Shown: in pieces, positions 51,657-60,400 of the stretch
Numbering within the stretch: the first letter of the stretch is position 1
Layout of the letters: each line of letters opens with the position of its first letter
Assembly: GCA_041652255.1 (NCBI GenBank)
Contig: JBAZHT010000003.1
Span: 1 to 64,000 of the forward strand
Origin: DMER64 sp041652255
Lineage (GTDB): Bacteria; Bacteroidota; Bacteroidia; Bacteroidales; UBA932
Direction of reading: 5' to 3'
DNA: 64,000 bases
Translations under genes and position numbers: made by a program
The notes under the pieces: model-generated
The model's database searches: none
What the model was told of the DNA's origin: nothing
What the model saw: only the letters and a program-made list of their open reading frames with translations

Positions 51657-53033
51657 ATGGATCACAAAAAACTGTTGGAGCTGGCATTGGGAAAAGGAGG
51701 GGATTTTGCCGATCTCTATCTTGAACAGAGCTTGTTCCATGAGATTATATTGAGGGACGGAAAAGTGAATGCCGCCGGAACAAACAGCGAAGGGGGACTG
51801 GGAATCCGTGTGATTAAGGGACAAAATACCGGTTACGCCTATACGGAATCTTCTCTTGCCTCCGACAGGGAAAAGGCGGCCAGGACTGCGTCTTATATAG
51901 CAGACGGCACGGTTGCCTCAACCGGCCAGGCTTCCATCACCACCCTGAATCTGCCTGACAGGTATCCCATTCTGACTCCATGGGACAGCTTTTCCCCACA
52001 GGAAAAAATGCCGTATTTGTATGAGCTTAACGACCTGATTTTCAGTGCTGATAAGCGTGTCAAAAAGGTAACTGCCCGCCTGGCCGATTCAACGTCCCAA
52101 ATTGCATATTACAATTCCCTGGGCATTCACTGTAGCGATATCCGTCCCCTTGCCTCTCTGACGGTATCCTGCATCATGGAGGAATATGGCCGGAGGGAAA
52201 CGGCTTCGGCCTCGCGTTCTTTCAGAAAGGGCGCAGAATTCCTTAACCCCCACCTGATCAGGGAACTTGCCGGTGAAGCAGTGGCCCGTACCGCTTTTCT
52301 TTTCGGTGCCGGACAACCGCAGGGCGGAGAAATGCCCGTAGTCATGTCTGCAGGCAGTTCCGGGATTTTGTTGCACGAAGCGATAGGGCATGCTTTTGAA
52401 GCCGATTTTGTCAGAAAGAACACGTCTATTTTTTCAGATAAAATGGGACAACGCATCTGCCACCCGGGCATCACCGTCGTGGATGACGGGACCATCCCGG
52501 GAAACCGGGGTGCTTTGAACGTTGATGACGAAGGCGTTCCCGGACAAAAAACATATATGGTTACAGACGGAATACTGACGTCTTTCCTGCACGACAGAAT
52601 CTCGGCCCGTTATTTTAATGTAAGTCCTACCGGAAACGGAAGGAGGGAATCTTTCCGGTATATGCCCCTGCCCAGGATGCGTGCCACTTATATGGAAAAC
52701 GGCACGGAAACTGCGGAATCCCTGATCGCTTCAGTAAAAAAAGGACTATACGTAGATACGTTCAGTAACGGACAGGTACAGATTGGAGCGGGAGATTTTA
52801 CCTTCTATGTGAAAAGCGGGTACCTGATTGAAAACGGAAAATTGACACAGCCCGTAAAAGACACCAATATAATCGGCAACGGACCCAGGGCTCTGGGAAT
52901 GATCACGGGTGTAGCGAACGATTGCCGGATAGATAACGGAACATGGACTTGCGGAAAAGAACAAAGTTGTGAAGTTTCTTGCGGCATGCCTTCTGTTCTT
53001 ATAAGTTCTTTAACAGTGGGAGGTCGCTTATGA
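51657..53033 (+). CDS. tldD: TldD-family metalloprotease
   Basis: 458 residues. The zinc motif HEAIGHAFE (H240, E241, H244) sits in GILLHEAIGHAFEADF. The N-terminal half (GGDFADLYLEQS, GLGIRVIKGQNTGYAYT) and the C-terminal barrel (LPRMRATYMENG, FYVKSGYLIENG) match the family. TldD forms a heterodimer with TldE/PmbA, the next gene, and degrades unfolded or leader peptides, including in peptide antibiotic maturation. The mRNA is predicted to be leaderless. Confidence 0.94.
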   Translation: MDHKKLLELALGKGGDFADLYLEQSLFHEIILRDGKVNAAGTNSEGGLGIRVIKGQNTGYAYTESSLASDREKAARTASYIADGTVASTGQASITTLNLPDRYPILTPWDSFSPQEKMPYLYELNDLIFSADKRVKKVTARLADSTSQIAYYNSLGIHCSDIRPLASLTVSCIMEEYGRRETASASRSFRKGAEFLNPHLIRELAGEAVARTAFLFGAGQPQGGEMPVVMSAGSSGILLHEAIGHAFEADFVRKNTSIFSDKMGQRICHPGITVVDDGTIPGNRGALNVDDEGVPGQKTYMVTDGILTSFLHDRISARYFNVSPTGNGRRESFRYMPLPRMRATYMENGTETAESLIASVKKGLYVDTFSNGQVQIGAGDFTFYVKSGYLIENGKLTQPVKDTNIIGNGPRALGMITGVANDCRIDNGTWTCGKEQSCEVSCGMPSVLISSLTVGGRL

Positions 53034-54355
53034 ATGAAAAAGAGTGGTTAGAACAAACCTGCCGTTATGCATTGGAATCTTCGCTCAGGAAAGGAGCCGG
53101 ACAGGTCAGGGTGTCAGCCTTGCGGGATGTCTCCAACGGACTAACTGTATTGAACGATTCCCTGGAAAAGATACAGAGTGCCGTAGAATCTTCGCTGATG
53201 ATCCAGCTTTTCACGGACGGCCGTTATGGATCCTGTGCAACCAACCGGACAGATCCTGCCCTGATAGATCAACTAATAGACCAGGCCCTTGATTCTGTAC
53301 GTTTACTGGCACCGGATCCCTGCCGGACATTGGTCCCTGCGGCACTCAGGTATGACGGACCTCCTTCAAAGATGGCCTGTAACGGGGAAATCAGTACCGA
53401 GGCAAAAAAAACACTTCTTTCAGAATGCGCTGATGGCGTATTCGGAAAAGAGCCCTTACTGATCAGTGTGACGGTGGATTATGCCGACTATAAACGCCGG
53501 ACACAAATAATGGACTCCACCGGATTAAACTGCAGTTCAGAAGAAACCTGGTACAGCCTCACGGCAGAATGTGCCGTTAAAGGAGAGGGTGACACCAGGC
53601 CTTCCGACTGGGAATATTCGGGAGGATTTCATCCGGAGGCTGTCGGGATCGGCTCCGGAATACCTTCCGGTTGTGCCATTCGTGCCCTTCAACGGGCGTT
53701 GGCAAAACGCAATCCCGTTAAGATCAGGTCCGGCAGGTATCCCGCAATAGTGGAAAACCGGGTGGCCTCTACCCTCCTGGGGCCTGTTATTCAAGCTGTT
53801 TCAGGCAGTTCCCTGCAACAGCAGGACTCTTTCTTATTGGGTAGGCTGGGACAAACCGTTGCGTCCCCCGTCCTAACCCTTATTGATGACCCGCACAAAA
53901 AAGGAGAACCGGGATACCGGTTGTTTGATCATGAAGGAATGGCTACTGTCCGGCGAACGGTTTTCGAAAACGGACGTCTGAATACGTATTTTATAAATAC
54001 TTATTACGCCAACAAACTGCAAATGCAACCCACCATATCATCTCCTTCCCTGCTGACGTTGCCCGGTGGCAAAGGAAATGCCGGCTCCCTTGCCGGTTCA
54101 CTGAAAAATGGCATCTTTGTAACCGGATTTAACGGGGGAAACTGCAATACGGCAACCGGAGATTTTTCATACGGGATTGAAGGATTCCGGGTTGAGAACG
54201 GTCAAATAACAAATCCTGTAAACGAAATGGTCATGACGGGTAATATGTTGGATCTATGGGAAAAACTTTTGGCGACCGGAGACGATGCCCTGAAGACAAC
54301 AGCCTGGCAGATCCCGTCCCTGTTGTTTGATAATATTGAGTTCGCTGGACTCTAA
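53030..54355 (+). CDS. pmbA: TldE/PmbA-family metalloprotease subunit
   Basis: 441 residues, the non-catalytic partner of TldD: it has the PmbA fold (NGLTVLNDSLEKIQSAVES, VRRTVFENGRLNTYFINTYYA) but no HExxxH motif. The start at 53030 overlaps the tldD stop by 4 nt (ATGA), implying coupled translation of the heterodimer. The open frame extends upstream to 52979 inside tldD, which is less likely. nhaC follows 9 nt later. Confidence 0.92.
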   Translation: MNEKEWLEQTCRYALESSLRKGAGQVRVSALRDVSNGLTVLNDSLEKIQSAVESSLMIQLFTDGRYGSCATNRTDPALIDQLIDQALDSVRLLAPDPCRTLVPAALRYDGPPSKMACNGEISTEAKKTLLSECADGVFGKEPLLISVTVDYADYKRRTQIMDSTGLNCSSEETWYSLTAECAVKGEGDTRPSDWEYSGGFHPEAVGIGSGIPSGCAIRALQRALAKRNPVKIRSGRYPAIVENRVASTLLGPVIQAVSGSSLQQQDSFLLGRLGQTVASPVLTLIDDPHKKGEPGYRLFDHEGMATVRRTVFENGRLNTYFINTYYANKLQMQPTISSPSLLTLPGGKGNAGSLAGSLKNGIFVTGFNGGNCNTATGDFSYGIEGFRVENGQITNPVNEMVMTGNMLDLWEKLLATGDDALKTTAWQIPSLLFDNIEFAGL

Positions 54356-54364
54356 AAGATTTCT

Positions 54365-55771
54365 ATGAAAAAACCAAGCCTGTTCGTAAGCCTCATACCC
54401 GTTATCCTTCTGGTGATCATCATTTTTACTTGTGTCCGTCTTTTCGGGGTTGAAGTTACAGCCGGTCCTTCCCAATTCACATTGCTGTTGGTAACTATCA
54501 TCGCCTTTGCCATAGCCAGGTTCAAATACCACCTGACATGGGAAAAAACCGAAGAGGCTATGATCTCCCATCTGAAAAACACATACCCATCCATCCTGAT
54601 CCTGATAGCCATAGGGGCACTTACCGGAAGCTGGATGAGCAGCGGGATCATTCCATCCATGATCTTTTACGGACTTAAGATCATTCATCCGGTGATTTTT
54701 TTGCCTTTATGTTTTGTGATCAGCGGCATTATTTCATTGGTTACGGGAAGTTCCTGGAGTACGGTGGGCACCTTCGGGGTAGCCCTGCTGGGAGCCGGCC
54801 AGATGATAGGCATGCCCACTCCCTGGCTGGCAGGAGCCATCATTTCAGGGGCTTATTTTGGTGACAAAATGTCACCCCTCTCGGACACGACCAACCTGGC
54901 CGCTTCTTTTTGCGGAGTGCCTCTTTTTACCCATATTAAATACATGCTGGTCAACACCGTTCCTGTCTTTTTGATCTGCCTGGTGATCTATTCCATTGCC
55001 GGGTTTCGTCTTCCTACCCAGAACACAATTGACGTTCAGGAACAGTTGACTGCCCTGCAAAACACATTTAACATTTCGGGATGGCTGCTTCTTATCCCTT
55101 TGATTACCATTATTATGGTTATAAAAAAGGTGCCTCCATTCATTACCCTTTTTCTGTCAGCTATTGCCGGTGCCATGGCCGCCATATTCTTTCAACCGCA
55201 GATTTGCGGGGAAATCGCTTCCAATCGTATCTCTGCAGCAATAATCATGATAAGTACCCACGTAAATATTGAAACGGGCAATGAAATTCTGAACAATCTG
55301 ACCTCAACAAAGGGAATGGCAGGCATGATGAACACAGTTTGGCTCATTTTATGTGTTATTGGTTTTGCAGGGGTAATGACCGCCTCGGGAATGATCGGGG
55401 TCATCACAGGGAACTTACTGAAGCTGATGCGTAACACGCTCTCAACCATTGGATCCACACTGGGAACATGCATTTTTTTCAATATGACCCTGGGAGACCA
55501 GTATATGGCCATAATCCTTCCGGGAAGTATGTTTTCCGAGAGTTACAAAAAACAAAACTTCGCTCCGGAATTGTTATCCCGAACCATTGAAGAATCGGCA
55601 ACGGTCACTTCGGTTCTCATTCCCTGGAATACCTGTGCCGTGGCACAATCGACCGTTCTGAACGTGGCGACCATGACATACCTGCCTTATTGTTTCTTCA
55701 ACCTGATCACTCCGTTTTTCTCGTTGTTTGCAGCAGCAATAGGCTATAAAATAAGAAAATTAACCAACTAA
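54365..55771 (+). CDS. nhaC: NhaC-family Na+/H+ antiporter
   Basis: 468 residues with ten to twelve membrane helices. The signature GSSWSTVGTFGVALLGAGQ and GAYFGDKMSPLSDTTNLA (about 135-180) is the NhaC transport core with its conserved Asp residues. A second half holds TLGDQYMAIILPGSMF. Some members exchange malate/lactate instead (MleN), so the substrate is family-level. It follows pmbA by 9 nt and precedes slyD by 15 nt. Confidence 0.9.
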   Translation: MKKPSLFVSLIPVILLVIIIFTCVRLFGVEVTAGPSQFTLLLVTIIAFAIARFKYHLTWEKTEEAMISHLKNTYPSILILIAIGALTGSWMSSGIIPSMIFYGLKIIHPVIFLPLCFVISGIISLVTGSSWSTVGTFGVALLGAGQMIGMPTPWLAGAIISGAYFGDKMSPLSDTTNLAASFCGVPLFTHIKYMLVNTVPVFLICLVIYSIAGFRLPTQNTIDVQEQLTALQNTFNISGWLLLIPLITIIMVIKKVPPFITLFLSAIAGAMAAIFFQPQICGEIASNRISAAIIMISTHVNIETGNEILNNLTSTKGMAGMMNTVWLILCVIGFAGVMTASGMIGVITGNLLKLMRNTLSTIGSTLGTCIFFNMTLGDQYMAIILPGSMFSESYKKQNFAPELLSRTIEESATVTSVLIPWNTCAVAQSTVLNVATMTYLPYCFFNLITPFFSLFAAAIGYKIRKLTN

Positions 55772-55786
55772 ATTTTTATACTGATT

Positions 55787-56317
55787 ATGACAATTTCTGA
55801 AGAAAAAGTAGTTTCATTATCTTACACATTGGTAGTAGATGGAGATGTTATTGAAACCGTAAACGAAGAAAAACCCATGAAATTCATATATGGCCTGGGG
55901 TACCTGCTTCCGGCCTTTGAAGAAAAGATACAGGGTAAACAAGTGGGAGATGACTTTGAATTCAAACTGAGTGCCCCACAGGGATACGGAGAAGTAGATC
56001 CAAATGCCGTTATTGAGCTTTCCAAAGATATTTTTAAAGTTGACGGTAAGATAGAAGACGGACTGCTTGTTAAGGACAAAATACTGCCCATGCAGGATTC
56101 TCAGGGAAACAAGCTGAATGGAGTGATAGAAGAGATCGGAGAAAACTCTGTCAAAATGAATTTTAACCACCCGCTTGCCGGTTGTGAACTGAATTTTAAA
56201 GGAAAAGTGGTAGATATACGTGAGGCTACCGAAAAAGAACTCACTGAAGGCCTGTACGGAGAACGTGCCGAATCTTCCTGCAATGGAAGCTGCAACGGGT
56301 GCAGCGGTTGCAGTTAA
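55787..56317 (+). CDS. slyD: SlyD-type FKBP peptidyl-prolyl isomerase
   Basis: 176 residues. The FKBP domain is split by an insert-in-flap chaperone domain (about 70-125), as in SlyD, with FIYGLGYLLPAFEEKIQG and SAPQGYGEVDP. The C-terminal tail CNGSCNGCSGCS has four cysteines and may bind nickel or other metals. It acts as a folding helper in the cytosol. It converges with tsaD, 19 nt away. Confidence 0.93.
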   Translation: MTISEEKVVSLSYTLVVDGDVIETVNEEKPMKFIYGLGYLLPAFEEKIQGKQVGDDFEFKLSAPQGYGEVDPNAVIELSKDIFKVDGKIEDGLLVKDKILPMQDSQGNKLNGVIEEIGENSVKMNFNHPLAGCELNFKGKVVDIREATEKELTEGLYGERAESSCNGSCNGCSGCS

Positions 56318-56336
56318 TCAATTCCCGGATGAAGGA

Positions 56337-57389
56337 TCATTCCCCGGGCATGAGACTGCTTCTTGTGACCGGGGCAATGTCCAATCCGGCCGTTTTTCCC
56401 TCCAGCCATTTGTAATAGCCTGTGATGGCGATCATAGCTGCGTTGTCGGTAGTAAAACGTAAAGGCGGAATGAAAATATTCCACCTTCTTTTTTTTGATT
56501 CCATTACCATTCTGTCTCTTAATCCGCTGTTGGCAGAAACACCTCCGGCCAAAGCCACGCGGCTAATTCCGGTCAGCTCGACCGCACGGATCAGTTTTTC
56601 CATAAGGATATCAACCAATGTTTTTTGAAGTCCCGCTGCAAGGTGGATTTTATTCTCTTCAATAAACCGCTCGTTCTCAGCCATTTGGTCACGAAGAAAA
56701 TAAAGAAACGAGGTTTTTACACCGCTAAAACTGAAATCAAGATCCCTGATCCCCGGTTTTGCAAAAGCATACTTTACAGGGTCTCCCTGACGCGCCAGCC
56801 AATCTATGTGAGGTCCTCCTGGATAATCCAGCCCCAGCAACTTGGCTCCTTTGTCAAAAGCCTCGCCCACTGCATCATCAATGGTCTGTCCCAAAATTTC
56901 ATATGCCAGGGGGGATTTGACTTTTAAGATCTGGGTATGACCTCCCGATACCAGCAAACAAAGAAATGGAAATTCCGGTTTGCTGCCCGAAGCCGGCACA
57001 ATGCTTTTTCCGTCTTCGGAAAAAACGTCAATGAAATGACTCAGCACGTGTCCGTTCAGGTGGTTCACTTCTATTAACGGGACCCCTGCAGCAATGGACA
57101 ATCCTTTGGCAAATGAAGTTCCTACCAAAAGCGACCCCAATAAACCCGGACCCCGTGTAAAAGCAATAACATTGATCTGTGACATACTGACACCTGCTGT
57201 CTCCAGGGCCTGGCTGACCACCGGCACAATATTCTGCTGATGAGCCCTGCTGGCCAATTCGGGGACTACCCCTCCGTATTTTTTATGTACTTCCTGAGAG
57301 GCCATCACATTGGAGAGTAAAAGGGTGTCCTGCAATACGGCTGCAGAAGTGTCGTCGCACGATGATTCTATCCCTAAAATATAAGTCAT
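56337..57389 (-). CDS. tsaD: tRNA threonylcarbamoyladenosine transferase TsaD
   Basis: Transfers the threonylcarbamoyl group to A37 of ANN-decoding tRNAs with TsaB and TsaE. 350 residues. The ASKHA-fold signature ILGIESSCDDTSAAV starts the protein; VPELASRAHQQNI and EVNHLNGHVLSHF contribute the metal-binding histidines. The longer frame to 57527 is rejected: the ATG at 57389 gives MTYILGIESSC. It is divergent from tamB. Confidence 0.95.
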   Translation of the reverse strand: MTYILGIESSCDDTSAAVLQDTLLLSNVMASQEVHKKYGGVVPELASRAHQQNIVPVVSQALETAGVSMSQINVIAFTRGPGLLGSLLVGTSFAKGLSIAAGVPLIEVNHLNGHVLSHFIDVFSEDGKSIVPASGSKPEFPFLCLLVSGGHTQILKVKSPLAYEILGQTIDDAVGEAFDKGAKLLGLDYPGGPHIDWLARQGDPVKYAFAKPGIRDLDFSFSGVKTSFLYFLRDQMAENERFIEENKIHLAAGLQKTLVDILMEKLIRAVELTGISRVALAGGVSANSGLRDRMVMESKKRRWNIFIPPLRFTTDNAAMIAITGYYKWLEGKTAGLDIAPVTRSSLMPGE

Positions 57390-57409
57390 TCTCCTGTTGT
57401 TTGCAGCTG

Positions 57410-57417
57410 CAAAAGTG
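57410..57417 (-). promoter_or_regulatory. Possible -7 element (CACTTTTG) of tsaD
   Basis: One mismatch from TAnnTTTG on the minus strand, 20 nt before the tsaD ATG and 13 bp from the tamB -7 box. Confidence 0.35.
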
Positions 57418-57430
57418 GGTATTTTTTTTG

Positions 57431-57438
57431 TAACTTTG
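57431..57438 (+). promoter_or_regulatory. -7 element TAACTTTG of tamB
   Basis: A perfect TAnnTTTG, 18 nt before the tamB ATG at 57457 and within the in-frame extension from 57397, which supports 57457 as the start. Confidence 0.6.
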
Positions 57439-57456
57439 TTGGTTTGGGGCTCAACT

Positions 57457-60400
57457 ATGAGGACGTTTAAAAACATATTGCGTACGTTTCTTTTTATAAT
57501 CGTCATCACACTGGCGGGAGCTTTCATTGTTATACAGATCCCTTCGGTACAAAGCCGGCTTGCCGGGAGGGCAGCACAATGGCTGTCAGAGAAAACAGGG
57601 GCTCAGGTTTCTATAGGTGAAGTAAATTTTCTGATATTCAACAAATTGTTGGTCAACGATCTGCTAATAAAAACTACTTCCAGCGACACATTATTGCATA
57701 CAAAAAAACTTTCCGTCAGTCTGTCTGGATTCAATCCCCTCAGAAAACGCATTGCTTTTAAAAAGATTCTGCTTTCCGAAGGATCTTTCCATTTGATCAT
57801 GCAAAACAACTCGACCAACATAGAAAGCATGTTCCCTCCCTCTCCGGAACAGGATACGGTCAGTAAGCCTTTTTCATGGATATTCACTGCCGATGAAGTA
57901 GATCTGGAGCACTTTGCCTATCATATGACAGACAAGGATCAGGGGCCGTTACACAACAATCCGGAAAGCATTGACTTTATGGATATGCATATTGGAGATA
58001 TCCAGATAAATATCCGTGATGTCCGTTTTGGCGACGGTTTGCTGGAAGCCAGACTGGATAATCTTTCGGGAAGGGAAAGATCCGGATATTTGATACAGCA
58101 CCTGGAAGGGGACGTCAGCGTGGACAACCGGGAAGCCCGGGTTGAAAACCTGGTGATCCTGGATAATTACTCTCATATAAAAGCCCATTATTTTCTGATG
58201 CACTACGGGAATGTAGAAAACCTTGCCGACTATGTAAACCGGGTGATCATGGAACTGGATATGGATGATGCTTTTCTCTCTTTTAAGACCATCCGCTACT
58301 ATGCCTGGACTTTACCCGAATATTTTACCCTGCCTTTGCGGGCGACCGGCAAAGTCACCGGAACAGTAAGCAATCTGAGTGCCGATAAGCTGGACGTGCG
58401 TTCCCCGTCCGGCAAAACAAAGATCCTGTGCGGCTTCAAGCTCAAGGGACTGCCGGAAGTGGAAGAAAGCACCTTGCAGGTTGATATACAAAAGATCGAC
58501 TCGGATATTGGAGATCTGAACAATGTGTTGTATTCCATCGCTCAGGTAGACTTAAAAATCCTGGAAGACAACGCCGGCAGCGGGACTCCTTTCCAATTCA
58601 GGGGACGCCTTGCCGGACTGCTCACGGATTTTGCAGTAGACGGCGATCTTCAGGGTGATTTCGGGGATCTTTCGCTGGATATTGTCATCAACAACAACGC
58701 CTATTCCGACGGCGTGTTGTTGTCCGGGATCATCCGCACTGAAAACCTGGATCTGGGTCGTTTCACAGGAATTCAGGGTTTGGAGGAATGTTCTCTATAC
58801 ACCCAAACCCATGCAGCTTTCAGACAAGGCGGTATACGAAACCTGTACGTACGTGTTGATACCCTTTCTGTTTCCAGCCTGGTATTCAATAATTACCCCT
58901 TCAGGGATTTCAAAATGATGGGTGAATTGCAAAACGGGATCTTCGACGGAAGGATGAGTGCATCGGATCCAAACCTTCATTTTCTGTTCCAGGGACGGGC
59001 AGACCTGACACGTTCTGCAGGGACTTCCGCCAATTTCTTTGCCAACATAGCCTATGCGGACCTGAACCGCCTGAATCTTTATAAAACAGACTCCATTGCC
59101 GTATTGAGCGGTCTGGTACGGGCTGATTTTTCACACATCAATACACTGGGGGACATAGAAGGTGCCATTCAGGCAACGGGATTGTCTTTTGTAAATTCCA
59201 GAGGGACTCATGATCTGGACTCATTTTACCTGAACAGTGAACGCACCCCGGATTCCACGGCTTTCAAACTTTCACTTAAATCGGATGCCCTCACAGCCGA
59301 TTATTCCGGAAGCGAAGGTTTTATGAGCTTCCTGTCACGTATAGCCTCAAGGAATCTTTTCCGTTACCTCCCGGCCTGGTTTACGTCTTATACAGATGAA
59401 GGATCTGTACCGGCTGACGATAACCGGGCTTCCCTGGAAATGACTGTTAAAAACAGCGTCTTTTTTGAAGAATTGCTCTTACCCGGCCTGTATGTTTCCC
59501 CGGGGACCTCCATTTCTCTGCAGGACCACGGAAAAGACAGTGTCCGCGCAGTTTTCCTTTCCGAACGAATAGGGTACCTCCGCCACAACCTGAGCCATTT
59601 GAATGTTCTTGCCGAGGCAGGGGCCCGGGATTTGCAGATGGAACTGGAATGCGGGAACCTGACCCTGGGACCGGTCCTTGCAGATACCCTTTCCATGAAA
59701 GCCGAGGCAGGCGGGGACCGGGTATTCCTGGACCTGCACTATAACCGCAATGACGGAAAGACAAATTATGCACATTTGGAATCAGCGCTTCATATTTCAC
59801 GCGATCATGCTCTCCAGTCTCCCCTTATCAAGGCTGATTTTTCTTCGGACACGATCTTCATCAATGGAAAAAACTGGAAACTACTCTCCGACAGCATCGT
59901 GATTGCACAACGGAACCTGGCTCTGCACAATGTCATACTGGAACACGAAGGCAATGGCCCGGATAAAGGATCTTTGAGCATAAACGGCTCCCTTTCCGAA
60001 TCTCCGGGAGATACATTGCGCGTAGAACTCTCACGCTTTGATGCCGGCATGTTCAATACCCTGATGCCGGCGGAATATCCCTTTACTTTCAGGGGTTCCT
60101 TTACGGGAACCGGTTATGTGACCGATTTTTACGGAAACCGTCATTTTTTCGCCGATATACAGGGTAACGACCTGTTTATCAATGATTCACTGGCAGGCAA
60201 CCTGCGGTTGTTGAGCTCCTGGGACAAGCAGGCTGCACACCTCAAGCTCGGGGCCAGTACCACCCTGCCGGGAGGACAACGGCCGCTGCTGGCAACAGGC
60301 TCTTATACTCCTTCGACAAAACACGTGGATATGAACGTTTCGTTCCGGAATTTTGAAGCAGCCCTTGTAGCTCCGTTTCTCAACGGACTGGTATCGGACG

